Assembly: GCA_029876055.1 (NCBI GenBank)
Contig: CM056875.1
Location: 620,001-684,000 of the forward strand
DNA from: Madurella fahalii
Lineage: Eukaryota; Ascomycota; Sordariomycetes; Sordariales
Length of the DNA: 64,000 nt
Direction of reading: 5' to 3'
Below, piece after piece: positions 1-11,838 of the stretch (position 1 is its first letter; every line of letters begins with the position of its first letter). The notes below the pieces were generated by a model. That model had not been told where the DNA came from. It ran no database searches and saw nothing but the letters and a program-made list of their open reading frames with translations. A program made the position numbers and the translations under genes.

Positions 1-598
1 AACGGTGGATAGGCAAGTCCCCCTTGACCCCGAAACAAGCAGCCATTCACCAATCCATGCAAAACTACCATTATCACGTCCTTTACGAGTGTAATGCCTT
101 CGCCATTATATCCAACCTAAGATAGGTTGCTGGCAAACTCATCCCCTCTTCAAAGCCACGACCTTCTTGCAGTGTCGGTGCACTGGCCCCATTGGTGGAT
201 GTCTCGGGTCCAGGAACTGGAGCATTGCGAGAGCTATTTGAGAGGACTCAACAAGTGGGTATCGCGCACGACTCTTTTGGGACGGAGAGGTTTATTGCTG
301 ATGCAGAGGATCAGGAACTCCGGGAACAGGGTGTTATTAAAGAGCATTGCGCCGACCCAGGTGATAGTAAAAGTTAAGAGTCGACAGAAGACGGAAAGTA
401 TGCGGCGCTATATCGAATTAGTAGCCGGACATGGAGATATAGACTCCCTTCTACTAATTTCCTTTATTTGATTTGTATAGATGACGCCAATGGAATGCCA
501 AACCCAAATCGCTCCCCGGAAACTGAGCAAACAAGCACGCAAGAGAGAAAAAACACCCCCTTTTGAGCCCTATGCGGGTATTACATATCCGGAGCCTC
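1..598. other. Left-edge flank, no gene recognised
   Basis: This is the downstream (3') flank of ACH1. Open frames of 114 and 61 codons exist on the + strand around positions 127-471, but they overlap each other, match nothing I recognise and have no visible intron or domain signal. I see no RNA gene or repeat here. Confidence 0.5.
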
Positions 599-2290
599 TT
601 ACCACGACTTGACCTTCTGCATGCTGCCCTCCTCACTCAGGGCCTTGTGCATGTCAAACGAGTTCCACAGCAGGTGTGGCTCGTGGCCCATGCCCTTGCG
701 GAGGCACTCGCTCTCGGCCCGCTCAAAGTAGCCCTTGAGGATCGGCTTATACACGTCATGTGCGCACTTGTCAATGATGACGCGGGCCCTCTCGCGCGGG
801 CTCATGCCCCGCACGTCAGCCAAGCCGTTCTCGGTTACGATGATATCCAAGTCGTGCTCGGTCTGGTCGACGTGCGTGCACATGGGGACGATGCAGCTCA
901 CGCCGTGCGGGTCCGTCTTGGACGGCCGCGTCGAGGGCGTGTGCATGATACTATACTTTGCGCTCCGCAAGAAGTCGGCCGACCCGCCGAGGCCGTTGAG
1001 CATGCGGCTGCCCATGACGCACGTCGAGTTAGCGTGGGCGTAAATGTCTACCTCGACGGGTGTGTTCATGCCGATCACGCCCAGGCGACGGATGATCTCA
1101 GGCGAGTTGGATACCTGTTGCGAGCGCAACAGCAGTTTGTTGTGGTACGATTCCCAGTTCTTGTAGAAGCGCTCGAAGCCCGTGGGCGAGAAGCGGACCG
1201 ACGTGGCCGTCGCGAAGTCGAGGCGGCCAGAGTCAAACAGATCCAAAAAGGTGTCCTGGATGACTTCGGTCCAGACCTTAAGGTTACGGAAGTTGGAGTT
1301 ATCCAGACCGCCAATGACGGCGTTGGCGATGTTACCAATTCCAGATTGCAGCGGAAGCAGGTTGGCCGGCAGACGGCCATGCTTGACCTCGTGCTCGAAG
1401 AATTCGATGAGGTGGCCGGCGATCTGCTTTGAGGTCTCGTCCGCCGGGGCGTTGGGTTGGGTCTGATCCTGGTAGTCGGACTCGAGAATGCCGACGACCT
1501 TCTCAGGATCGATGGGGATCGAGTTGGTACCGATGCGGTCCTCGACGCCCATGATCAAGTAGGGTTTCCGGCGCGGGGGGAGGTCAGTCATGGTGATGTC
1601 GTGGAGACCATCCATGCTCGGCAGGGAGGTATTGACCTCGACCACGATCTTATCGGCGAGCTGGAGGAGCTCGGGAGTTGCACCGACCGACGCACCGGGG
1701 ACGATGCTGCCGTCCTCCTTGATCTCTGTCGCTTCTACCACAACAACATCGAGCTTGTTACTTGGCCTATCCTTGGTATAGTAGCCCTGGGTTCCCGGTT
1801 AGTGCCCCTCGTGACCAACCTAGACTCCGAGATGTCCTTACGTATACGAGGTCCACCGGGAACATGGACAGATGCTTGTCGAAGAACTTGATGCGGCCGT
1901 CGTTGATGCCCTTGGCAATGTTCTTGCCGACTTGGTGGGGAGCCCGCCTCTCAATCATGTCGAGAGCCGCCCAGCGGTTCTCAGTCTCAGCGCCCGACGA
2001 AGCGCCAACAAAAAGGCTGTAGCGCATCTTGCCCTGCAAGTTGTTCTTCTCGACGTGGTCTGCGAGGAAAGTGGGCATTTTCCTGTGAGCCGGAGAGTCA
2101 GCAGCTGGCTGGAATTCCTCCACGTCCGGGAATCTCACTTCGGATAGCCGACGCCAGTGAAACCGGACCAGCCGATGTATGAGCCATTGGAGAAGTGCTC
2201 CAGTAGGTCTTCAGGGTGGCAAAGCTTTTTCAGCATCGACGGCCGCTTGATGCGCGCCTTGAGCGCCGCCGAGGCGATAGGTGACGCCAT
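599..2290 (-). CDS. ACH1: Acetyl-CoA hydrolase / CoA transferase
   Basis: Mitochondrial acetyl-CoA hydrolase of the Ach1 family. Family members release acetate from acetyl-CoA or move CoA between succinyl-CoA, propionyl-CoA and acetate, and support growth on acetate and propionate detoxification. Three exons splice cleanly: 2290-2139, 2082-1842 and 1786-599, with introns of 56 and 55 nt using GTGAG and GTAAGG donors. The product is 526 aa, matching the usual fungal length of about 525. Family signatures are the N-terminal MASPIASAALKARIKRP, the GASSGAETENRW segment, VEATEIKEDGSIVPGASVG, and VTENGLADVRGMSPRER near the C-terminus. The Glu of the VTENG segment is the expected catalytic residue. 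The start is the first Met of the conserved N-terminus. The coding sequence is intact. It is a core metabolic gene and unlike the decayed genes further right. Confidence 0.95.
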
Positions 2291-5173
2291 CGAGACTTGC
2301 GTACTCGGTGCTGGAGGAGAGAAGGAAACGCGAAGAGATCGTGGAGCGGGACAGAAGGATGATGCAATTCGAGAGCGGCGACCAGTTCGTCCGACGTCGA
2401 AGGCGGCCGGGGGAAAGAAAAGAGAAAACCGAAAAACTTTGCGAAAAGAGCTGCAGCTCCCGGCGACCCTGACACTGGAACCTCAAGCGGCAACCTGGGA
2501 CCACTTAAATCGTCAATGGGTCGACATCATGTCTACAGGCCCTTTCCCGGCTTCGAGACCTCCATCTCTAGGCCTTAGGCGTCACCCGGCAGGCACAGAA
2601 GCCCTTGCCCCGCCCCGCACATCATCCGACGGCCATCCGCCTCGGAGCCACAGCAATTGAGCGCTGGCGATGTGAAAAGCCGCTTTCTCAGATAATGTGT
2701 GTTAAATAACAGATATGCGTCGTCTTCCTGTACCTTTCCCTACCTATTGTTGACGTTCAAACGTGGATTGTCGAACAAACACCACACGAAAAAGTGCAAG
2801 GGCGGTGATGTCATGGGTCGTGTCAAACAGCACCCGTCCAATCGGAACGTGAGACGGGCCGCTGTCAAATTTCTGGGTCCCTGAGGCGTTTGCCGAAACT
2901 CGGTCTTTGCGGACCCACTTTGGTGGTGTCGAAGTTCCGTTGAGCCGCACAAAGTGCTGTTGAGCTCGGCTATCGCTGACTCGCGGTGGAGCTCTCTCCG
3001 TTCGTCCATCGTGCGGACCATGCCGCAGAAAGGAGAAGAGTCTTCTGCTGCGAAGTATAAATAAATGTCAGTCTGCTACCCCGCAAACCCGTTTCTGGGA
3101 GCTGCTGTTAACCGAATCTCCGCGGACGCGAACCATTCTAGTCCCGTGGCTTCCGACATCCCCATCCGCAATGTCCGAACCTTCGGAGCGTTGAAGGCGC
3201 GAAGAAAAGATCATGAGCCTATTACTGAGCCACTTGAGCCACCACTAGCGAGCGGCACGACCCGGATCGCGACCGTCGGGAAGGTCGGACGGTCAGAACA
3301 TTGCGAGGCTAGTTGTCCGGGAATGGCCACGCCGGCGAACCCCGTCACCTTGCTTTGCTGTATAGGGCGGGCCATGCAATCTACGTTCCGAATCGCGGCA
3401 TGGTTGAGGGAGGGCAGGTAATGCCTTACCGGCATTGCAACACTGTAGGAGCCCTGGCAAACCGGGAGGATCAGTTGAATGCGACGGACTGGATGTCGAG
3501 TCCGTCCCGCAAGGCTTAGTTGGTCGGGCATGCATTGTGAGAAATCTGAAGCGGTGAGTTTGGAATTCAACTTTGAGACATACGGGCAGCGAAAGAAGCG
3601 ATGGGCAAAACATCCCAAGACGGGGAATGTGCCTGGTTATCGAGGAGATTCTCAGCCGCGCCGTCACGTACCAGATGATGGTGCAATTACTTCGTCAGCA
3701 CATCCGATTAGTTAGTTTGCCCTATATTACATGCAGACCGATCCGTGGGCCGTCCGTCGCAAGCGCGAACCGACGGGTTGGGCGAGCGACAGGATACGCA
3801 CACGAGATCTCGAACCAAAGCTTCTTGATTACCGGTGGCATCCGCAGTAACTTAGCGGCATGCGGGGGAGTTGGACCCCGGATGTAACCTGGCTGGGCCC
3901 TTGCTCCCCATTCCGCGTGATGAGGGCCTGAGCACCCATCGAGCTGCTCCGCATACACACACAATAGAAGGACGATACGAGACCGTGCTGGCTTGCACGG
4001 AGCGACCTGCGAGAGCCGAAGAGCTTACGGTGGGATTCGCCGATGGTGGGTTAGACATGTCATTGGCCGAGGCGCCCGAGACTGCTGTTGAGAGGCATGT
4101 TTGACAAGGCCACCGGGCAACAGCCGTGTAACATGACATGGACGCGGTATCTCGATGCATCTCGACGCTTGTCAGTCACCAGATCTCCGGGACGGCGCGT
4201 GATTGCTATTGCATCTCGTTAGTTTTGGTCAATTTAGCAAACCAAGCATGCGATGGCCGTTTGGTTGCAGGAGCTGGAACGGTGGTGGCTCATCTAGGGA
4301 ACGTTACATGCGACCTCCCCAGAGCAGCCCGCTCTTCTCCGCGTTGCACGCGGGGCTTGGCTTGGGGAACGGTGGGACATGCGTGGGTGGCTCGACCTTC
4401 CTAAACAGAGGCCACGAGTGAGCTTCTTGTCCAATCACTTACGTGTATTCCCCCGCTGTCATGCCTCTGTTCCTCAAAAGGGTCCGCTAAACACTGGGTG
4501 AAGGAGCCAGAGACACCAATCAACCATGGGTTCCCGTTGCATTCGGTCCGGTGTCATTCAGCTATCTTATCGCAGCGGTCCAGCAAACACGACTTAATTG
4601 GCACGCCGAAAATACGAGCACAAACAACGGCGACGAGACTGCAGTGTGGTACTTCTGTTGCCTGTTGCCTGTTGCCATCGCTGTGTTGCATCCCATCTCG
4701 ACGCGCGCTTTCTCAGTGTCACCCCACCAACTCTCGTAATTAGCATTGCACTATATACGGTACGACAGGGACTGGCACGTGCAAGAGAAAAAGAAGAAAA
4801 ACGAAGGGGAAAAAAAAGAAGAAGTCGGCTTACTCGACTGTTACCTGCCGCTGCAGCGTTGCATCCGCCCGTTTACTCGGATTACCGTGCCATTTCCATT
4901 CGTTCCTTGATGCTACTTCAGTACCCTGCACCCCGAGCAAGCTTTAACGTTAGCTTTAGCCGTGCGGGACCAAAGTACTTGCAGGCATTGATAATGCCAG
5001 GTACCGACTACCATTGATCACCTCCCGGCATCCCTTTACTTCTCCCCGCATCCGCTTCCTTCTTTTCCCGCCGGTGTCTGGGCTCTTTCCCCGGACTCTG
5101 GACCGACAACGCACCGTTTAGAGAAGCTCATTCGGAGCCCGACCCACAACAGTCGCGAGACCCGACCCTCACG
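2291..5173. other. Intergenic region with pyrimidine-rich leader
   Basis: This 2.9 kb gap lies between the 5' ends of the divergent ACH1 and UNC-93-like genes. The open frames here are short, overlapping and unrecognisable. The last 150 bases before 5174 are C/T-rich, as is common in the promoters and leaders of expressed filamentous-fungal genes. A purine-rich stretch lies at about 4780-4825. Confidence 0.5.
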
Positions 5174-6843
5174 ATGGCCGACGTTAAGGAAGCCCCGTCG
5201 CCGAAGGACGCGCCCGAGCTCACCTCGGCGGCCTCAGCCCCTACCGAGCCGGTCCCTCGCCCAGCAGGATGGATGTACAAGGGCATCAGGGTTGGAGGCA
5301 AGGAGGTCTGGTACGCATCGCCCATCGTCCAGCTCCTCATGGTTGCCATGGTCTGCTTCCTGTGTCCCGGCATGTTCAATGCCCTCAGCGGACTCGGCGG
5401 CGGCGGACAGGTCGATGCGACTGCTCAGAATGATGCCAACACGGCCCTGTACTCAACCTTTGCCATCGTCGGCTTCTTCTCCGGCACGCTTGCCAACATG
5501 CTCGGCGTCAAGATCACCCTTGCCTTTGGCGGCTTCGGCTACTCGCTCTACGTCGCCAGCTTCCTGTCGTACAACCACACCCGGAACCACGGCTTCGTTG
5601 TGTTTGCCGGCGCGTTTCTCGGTGTCTGTGCCGGCCTGCTGTGGACGGCGCAGGGGACCATCATGATGAGCTACCCGCCAGAGGAGAAAAAGGGCCGCTA
5701 TATTTCGTACTTTTGGGTCATTTTCAACCTCGGCGCCGTGATTGGCTCGCTGGTGCCGCTCGGCCAGAACATCAACGCCACCGGCAGCACCGACGTCACG
5801 GACGGCACCTACGTCGGTTTCATGGTCCTGACCATCTGCGGCGCCGTGCTGGCCTTGTTCCTCTGCAATGCCAACAATGTCCGCCGCGCCGACGGCAGCA
5901 AGGTGATCCTGATGAAGAACCCGAGCTGGAAGACCGAGTTCAAGGGCCTGCTCGAGACCATCACCCAAGCCCCGTGGGTCGTGCTGCTGTTCCCCATGTT
6001 CTTCGCCTCCAACACCTTTTACACGTACCAGAGCAACGACTTCAACGGCGCCCATTTCAACACGCGCACCCGCGCGCTCAACAACACGCTGTACTGGACG
6101 AGCCAGATCCTCGGCGCCCTGGTGTTTGGCTACGCGCTGGACTACGGCAAGGTCCGGCGATCTATCCGGGCCAAGGCTAGCTTCGTCGCGCTCTTCATCT
6201 TGACCTTTGTCATTTGGGGCGGCGGTTGGGCCTGGCAGATGAAGCAGGCGCCTCGTGAGGTAGTCGAAAACGAGGATGTCGAGTATCCCAGATACGACTG
6301 GACCATGGGCGGCGAGTTGTACATCGGCCCCATGTTCCTGTTTATTTTCTACGGGTTCTACGATGCTGCGTGGCAGACTTGCATCTACTGGTACGTCTTT
6401 CGATCCCGAGGATCCCGAATGTGTTGTGCAGGACATTGGACCAGCTAGCTGACACTCGAGCCAGGTACATGGGCGCTCTCAGCAACTCCGGCCGCAAGGC
6501 CGCCAATCTCACGGGTTTCTACAAGGGCATCCAGTCGGCCGGCGCTGCTGTGTTTTGGAGATTGGATGGCCTGAAGACGCCATTCAATACTATGTTCGGT
6601 GCCACGGTATGTGTTTTTCCCCCAACAAACCCGACATCGGCACGAGACTAACCTATTGGGTTTCAACAGTGGGGCCTCCTTGGTGGTGCTCTCGTCTTCG
6701 CCGCTCCCGTCATCTGGCTGAAGATCAAAGACACCGTTTCGCTCGAGGAGGACCTCAAGTTCAGCGATGAGACGGTAGAGGACGTGGTGCCCGTGGCCGA
6801 AGGCCGAGATGTCGTTACGATGCACAAGGAGACGGTGGTTTAA
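5174..6843 (+). CDS. UNC-93-like (DUF895) major facilitator membrane protein
   Basis: Multi-pass transporter-like protein of the fungal UNC-93/DUF895 branch of the major facilitator superfamily. The substrate is unknown in this branch. Exons are 5174-6390, 6465-6606 and 6670-6843. Donors are GTACGT and GTATGT, acceptors are CCAG and ACAG, and the frame holds throughout to give 510 aa. A hydrophilic N-terminus of about 45 residues precedes roughly 11-12 membrane segments, for example LLMVAMVCFLCPGMFNALSG, VVFAGAFLGVCAGLLW and MFLFIFYGFYDAAWQ. The C-terminus is acidic and cytosolic-like. The conserved GxxxGLLWTAQGTIMMSYP loop is typical of the family. The start follows a C/T-rich leader and an ACGATGG context. 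The gene is intact and probably constitutive. Confidence 0.9.
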
Positions 6844-7899
6844 TTCAACTAGGCAGTGAAGGGAGTACGCATGGAGGCTAGGAGGCCAGGAGCATTCCAT
6901 ACCTACCATCCATCGGTTTATCATTTGCGAATGGTTAATCCGCAGGCACAGCGAACATCTGAAGTTTCTCCGAGATTCCCCGCAATAGTTTAATTTCGTC
7001 ATAATACCAATATTGAAGCCTGCGTCGCGGATCATCGCAGTCAGGGCTGCTGTTGAAACCCTTTTGTGCGTTTATAAGGCAAGCTGCAAAAAGCTTACAA
7101 CCGGCGGGGCTGGAGAGCGACGCCACGTGAAACCTAATCAGGTACCCCCAGAGACTCTGGGAAATCATCTGCCTTGGCGTCAGGACACGCTAGCCACAGC
7201 TTGACGACCATTTCGTGTTCACGAGCTGCTCTTTCTAGAAGTGGTGATTTTTTTTTTTTTTACACTCGTCAAGCCCGCTTTGACGTCTTGACCTGCTTGT
7301 GGGACCTGACAGATGGCAATAGTAACGTGCCCCCAGCCGCCGATGTCTTTCTCAGTGGCCTTGGCATCTTCCTGGCCAGCAGTATTTTGACGACTCTTCG
7401 CCGTTATCCTTCGTGTCCGCTTCCATACCACCCGTAGCGGGATATACAATACTCACTTACTCAGTGGCCGAGTTCAAACCTGACCTGAGGTTAATGGCCA
7501 CGGTGGGAGTTTGGGCTCGGGAGTGTGAAAAATCCAGACTCCGGAGCCATAGGTCTGGATTCTGGGGACTCGGAATGTCCTGTACGGTCAAACAATCTGC
7601 CAAATGTACTGAAGGCTCCAGTCCCATTCAGAGCAGCGGGATCAGTGTGGTTACAAGAAAAATAAAACTTGTCGATCGAGATGCAATTACAGGGGATGGA
7701 GCTCCCTTTTAAAGATGGCTCCAGGCACTCAAAGCCTCCTGATAGGAGCCAAACCAATCATACGACACAGACCCCTATTCTTATTTCTCCCCCTACAACT
7801 CTAGTAATCATAGTAACATTATCACCATCAACGCAACCCCACCTCCCTAATCTACGGTCTTATCTAATCTTACAGCTGACACCCTCGGCCCAGGATATC
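6844..7899. other. Intergenic, no gene recognised
   Basis: Downstream of the UNC-93-like gene I see only short overlapping frames. A T-run of about 14 lies at 7247-7261. No RNA gene or inverted repeat stands out. Confidence 0.45.
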
Positions 7900-8232
7900 A
7901 GTATCAATAACACCAGTAACAGCAGCCTCTGTTTACATCTCCGGCTTAGCCAGCCGTACGGAGCACAACACTGCGAAGGCATCAATACCGATTCCCTACT
8001 TAATACCCACAATAACGAGAAGGCCAGTCCAACACCGATAAGCAACCAGATCGACCGCATCGGCCGCACGCCGGTGAGCCTGGGCGCCGTGCTGCTTGAG
8101 CTATGCTTTGGTAAGGCACCCGAGAAGCACAAGACACGCAGGGAATACAACAGCTGCATCGAAGATGTAATGAACTCGCATCCCTCCTTCAACATGGCTG
8201 AGGTACTGGGGGTAGTCGACGCTAGTGGCTGA
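7900..8232 (+). pseudogene. Possible fragment of a fungal NLR-associated DUF7580-like region
   Basis: The end of an open frame (stop about 8232) contains SLGAVLLELCFGKAPEKHK. This resembles the leucine-rich LGxxLLELCFG segment of fungal DUF7580 kinase-like domains found in HeLo/NLR-type proteins. Only about 60 residues look protein-like. Upstream sequence in the same frame is low-complexity and not domain-like, and nothing continues downstream. I treat it as a remnant. It sits just beyond the 3' end of a HET-domain gene, which fits an immunity-gene neighbourhood. A chance resemblance is possible. Confidence 0.25.
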
Positions 8233-8735
8233 GGAGGCCGTGCCGGATACCATCAACCGGCAAACTGTTCCAATAAATCTTGTCATCTTCCACGCTAATC
8301 GACTGAGATATAGACCGTTGTGTATAAATCAGCGTCTCTTCTAAGGCTTCGCGCTCTGAATATCCCTCATATTATCCAAGTTACGGCTGAAGTCGGAATA
8401 AGGGGCGAAGATACCTTTGGGTAATATCTGCTGGGTACACTAGATGGCTACAGTTCAGGGATCGGCAGGTTCCTTAGCACGCTTCTGGAGCAGCCGAACG
8501 GGGCTTCGAGGCTGCTTGTGGCACCGGGAACCCTAAGTAGTAGCCAAGAGTGTAAATCCTCAATCTCTGGCCCTCCTTCTACGTCAGCCTCTTAGATCCT
8601 CCCGTAGATGCCCTTTTCGAGAGGTATATCCCTTGAGAATGATATGCAGCTAAGATCGCCATTGCGACTCAGAGCGTCACATCATTGGAGTTAATTGCGG
8701 CATTTACATCCAAGCTCTATTTCTGTCTATTTCGT
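8233..8735. other. Intergenic, no gene recognised
   Basis: This is the 3' flank of the HET-domain gene. Stops are frequent in all frames. Short runs look coding-like but give no recognisable domain. Confidence 0.4.
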
Positions 8736-9803
8736 CTATACGACCGTTCCCTCCAACAGCCCTAATACACTCTTCAACCTCCTTATCCTCTGTTCCCTCA
8801 CAGTATCATTGCTATCCACTGCGCCATATACGTTATCCAAGACCAGTTTCACCTTGGGGACCACGATTCGCTCGCGTTCGGTAGCAAAGTACCGGAACAA
8901 GGGCAGCATAAGAAAACAGAGCCTCAGGTAACCTCTCAACCTCGCCTTGGCTCGGTGCCGCGACAGCTTCAGGTTCTCCTCCTTGCCATAGCTCAAGCGG
9001 TTGGGAAAACCGTCGACTTTGATGTCCTCGCTAAACTGGACGATCTTGTTCAATAGGCTCTCCAGTTTGTCGTTGCCGGTTGGAAACCCCGGCGGCGTCG
9101 TTACCCCACCAGCAGGCAGAAGGCGGTTGAGCGCCACCGCCCTGTCCTTGAACTGGAAGAGAAAGTCGTTGGCAACTGCCCCCTCTTGGAATGTCCACAG
9201 TCTCTTGGGCCAGGGTGACGCAGCGATGACGGCAAGCAGGCGTTCAGAAGGCGTGCCGCTGGACTTGAATGACATGACGGACGGCACCAGTGCCAGGACG
9301 CTGTGAGCGGAAGCGAAGACGCGGCAGATCTGGCGCGCCGCCAGCTTTTTCGCCCGATAATCCGCCGACGGCACGCACAGCGAGTCGATCCAGAAGAAGG
9401 TCTGCCCGGCCGCACTGCCAGTCAAAGCATCGACAAAACCCTGAATCTCACGGATCCGACACTGCGGCAGCTCGGCCCCGCGTGAGTTGCCCATGCCTTC
9501 GGCCCGCACATGGCTGATGGCGACGTATTGCGCGTTGGAGTTGGGTGTCCCCTGGCTGGTTTGGGATAGATCCAACTCGATAGTCCGTAAGGGCTCAGCC
9601 GGGTCTTCGCGTCTGAAGGCAATGCATATGGATCTCCCTCTTTCCGCCAGTTTCCCCAGCTTCCCGCTGTCGACCTTGATGATGGGGCATCCGGTGCGGC
9701 ATATATGCACGGGGGTATAATCCTCGAAGTCCGAGACATCACTGCTCTCGCCTTCTCCCCCGCTAACCGAGTAGATGTCAAGCTGAGACAAGATGGCGAT
9801 CAT
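8736..9803 (-). CDS. HET-domain (heterokaryon incompatibility) protein, short form
   Basis: Member of the HET family. These fungal proteins act in non-self recognition, and overexpression of the domain can trigger cell death. The single exon encodes 355 aa. HET blocks in order are YVAISHV (residues 93-99), FFWIDSLCVPS (about 138-148), AHSVLALVP and LWTFQEGAVAND. Two oddities are visible. The Trp that normally follows SHV in the first block is Arg here (SHVRAEGMGN). The protein also ends about 150 residues after the HET core, whereas relatives in this subgroup are often 600 aa or more. An in-frame TAA directly precedes the ATG, so no N-terminal extension is possible without splicing. It is either a truncated but open gene or a decaying copy. 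It is divergent from the membrane-protein gene at 10417. Confidence 0.75.
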   Translation of the reverse strand: MIAILSQLDIYSVSGGEGESSDVSDFEDYTPVHICRTGCPIIKVDSGKLGKLAERGRSICIAFRREDPAEPLRTIELDLSQTSQGTPNSNAQYVAISHVRAEGMGNSRGAELPQCRIREIQGFVDALTGSAAGQTFFWIDSLCVPSADYRAKKLAARQICRVFASAHSVLALVPSVMSFKSSGTPSERLLAVIAASPWPKRLWTFQEGAVANDFLFQFKDRAVALNRLLPAGGVTTPPGFPTGNDKLESLLNKIVQFSEDIKVDGFPNRLSYGKEENLKLSRHRAKARLRGYLRLCFLMLPLFRYFATERERIVVPKVKLVLDNVYGAVDSNDTVREQRIRRLKSVLGLLEGTVV

Positions 9804-10416
9804 TTAGAATCCGAGCCCTGAGGATATGAATCGCCGCTACGGATGCCCCGCGGCGGAGGGAAACCTTTGAGCAAATGTGTGTGGTTTTTTCTTTAAAAAG
9901 TCGACAGCGTGGCACGGGTTGGAGGCGAAGCTGACACACGCCACCGCAGGAAAAAAACAACCTAACTTTGCTGCGTACAGTGCTGTACAATGGACAATGC
10001 CGGGGCCCGCCAGCCTATGAAAGGCTCCGGCTCTTTCCGCACAGTCGGCCTGTCCATTTCCTCTTTGAAATGCTCAGATCGGCGAGCCTGCGTGCGCCCG
10101 CAGATGCAAACCCCGCAGTAGAGAGAGCTGATGACCAATACGAGTATACGACCTGAACCACACCGCCCGTGTCGCCCAATGGGCGTGACATTCGGCCGAT
10201 GGCGCGAGCTGGCGGTTATCGCGTTCAGCGGAGGCCTGAGCAAAGGCAATCGGAAAATTCGGGGTCCGAGATGCGGACCAGATAGGTAAGGTACCTTAAG
10301 TCCCGTCGTGTAGGTGTTTCGGTACGAGATGGGCGTTTTTGCCAAACATGCAGTGGTCCATGAGAATCGACCCCATATCACGCTACAGCTGCCGTCCATT
10401 CCCCCGATAGTGAAAT
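9804..10416. promoter_or_regulatory. Shared divergent promoter region
   Basis: These 613 bases separate the 5' ends of the HET-domain gene (-) and the membrane-protein gene (+). Any promoter elements must lie here. I see no clear TATA box or repeat pair. The assignment rests on gene orientation alone. Confidence 0.4.
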
Positions 10417-11838
10417 ATGGCCCTGAGCGTAGTCTCCAAGCTAGTTCTGCTCGGAGTCTTTGCCCTCTTCGTGACCTCCTCACCCACAGCCTCGCCCGAG
10501 CTGTCGCGCCAGTTGCGAGGTTTTTCGGTCGTCCATGGGCGTCAAGATAAGGCTTCTCCACCTCCTCCCCTAGCCATCGACCACCTCCGGAGTCAAATGT
10601 CAAATCCTGCCGAGATTCTGTCCGTCCTCCTCATCATCGGCGGCGATGTCATCCAAAAGGCCATTGCCCAGCAGTCCGGAACCCGATTCTGGATCACGCC
10701 CGTCGCATTCAGCTTTGGCTGGGTTGCCTACACGTTCAATGCCGTCATGTCCGTATTTGGCGATGGGATCCTGATGCCCAGGCCTGAGGACGAACTGTGC
10801 GTGGTCAATCTGGAGTCGGGGACGCGCAAGAGGAACGAGTCATGGGTCCTCTGGCGGCTGGTGCGCGACCTCGAAATCACTTCTGTGTCGGAGAAGAAAA
10901 GCACGGTGCGCATCTTTTGGATCGATGCAAACGCGGGACAGCCTACCCTGGACTGGCTGTCGTGGCTGTTTGTGGTGTGTCTGCCGGTGCAGCTCGTTCT
11001 CGCCGCCATCCCCTGGTGGATGCACGGCAACTGGATCATCTTCTTCATGACCTGCGCCGGCAGTGTCCTGGCCACCGTCACCGGCTCGCTGCCGCAGTGG
11101 AAGAAGGAGAAGTATGACGCAAGGAAGAACAAACCCGGCATGAGCTACATTCTGACGAGGGGGAACGGCCATCCTCACAGCTTCGGCATCATGAGCAGGC
11201 CCTCGTCCAAGTACCCGGAGCCGGCCGGCTTTCGTCTCGAGGACCTGGCTGTCGTCCGCCCCGACAGAGTCGAGTCACGAGCAACAAAGATAGCGATGCC
11301 CATACTCGCGGTCCTGTGGGTAGCTCTCCTGATTGCGGTGAGCGGCCTCCAGCGAGATACATGGTACCTGTTTGCGGTGGGCGCCGTCGGCATGGTCCAA
11401 AATATCACGGTAGCGGGCATGCCGCGCACCCCCAGCGCGCACGGCATCCCGCTGACAGAGAGCGGGCAATGGAAGATGGAGGGAAACAAGACCATGGACC
11501 TGCTCCAGGAGGCAGAGCGGAGATTCCCAGGGCTCGGGCTGCGGATGTTGGACATCTACTTTGAAAATACAAAGCTGAAACCACACGAGAAGGAATTCTG
11601 GAATAGGGCAAAAGGATCCCTGAAGGACAGGAAAGAGCGATGGCAGGTTCGCCGCGAGACGGTAAAAGGCGACAACCTCGGGGCACTAATCGATACGATG
11701 AGCGACTTGCCTGTGCCCGTAATCGCGCTAGCACCATCGTCAGCAAGTGGGACTATTGGGAGAAGGAGTGCCGCCACTGTTGGCGACGACGTTATTACTC
11801 CCGGCGACGGACATTCTCTAGCGGATGGGTCACAGTAG
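10417..11838 (+). CDS. Fungal multi-pass membrane protein of unknown function
   Basis: Intronless gene encoding 473 aa. The pattern MSNPAEILSVLLIIGGDVIQ (residues 61-80) followed by SFGWVAYTFNAVMSVFGDG resembles an uncharacterised family of fungal membrane proteins. I know of no assigned function. Hydrophobic segments lie at about 5-20, 90-112 (ITPVAFSFGWVAYTFNAV), 178-200, 206-226, 288-308 and 314-334. A soluble C-terminal third follows, containing a charged helix-rich stretch (KEFWNRAKGSLKDRKERWQ). The start is uncertain. Met1 gives a signal-like N-terminus (LVLLGVFALFVTSS), while Met61 (10597) would begin exactly where the conserved part begins. It is divergently paired with a HET-domain gene, so a role in the same recognition locus is possible but only inferred. 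Confidence 0.75.
   Translation: MALSVVSKLVLLGVFALFVTSSPTASPELSRQLRGFSVVHGRQDKASPPPPLAIDHLRSQMSNPAEILSVLLIIGGDVIQKAIAQQSGTRFWITPVAFSFGWVAYTFNAVMSVFGDGILMPRPEDELCVVNLESGTRKRNESWVLWRLVRDLEITSVSEKKSTVRIFWIDANAGQPTLDWLSWLFVVCLPVQLVLAAIPWWMHGNWIIFFMTCAGSVLATVTGSLPQWKKEKYDARKNKPGMSYILTRGNGHPHSFGIMSRPSSKYPEPAGFRLEDLAVVRPDRVESRATKIAMPILAVLWVALLIAVSGLQRDTWYLFAVGAVGMVQNITVAGMPRTPSAHGIPLTESGQWKMEGNKTMDLLQEAERRFPGLGLRMLDIYFENTKLKPHEKEFWNRAKGSLKDRKERWQVRRETVKGDNLGALIDTMSDLPVPVIALAPSSASGTIGRRSAATVGDDVITPGDGHSLADGSQ

Noticed and set aside
127..471. Open frames near the left edge as a gene
   Set aside because: Two overlapping frames with no recognisable family and no splice support.
563..1432. 289-codon + strand frame inside ACH1
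   Set aside because: Antisense shadow of the conserved ACH1 coding sequence.
5453..6436. 327-codon minus-strand frame
   Set aside because: Antisense shadow of the UNC-93-like gene; GC-rich third positions create it.
9962..10603. 213-codon minus-strand frame upstream of the HET gene
   Set aside because: Overlaps the membrane-protein gene's 5' end antisense, with no domain; not an N-terminal exon of the HET gene because an in-frame TAA precedes its ATG.
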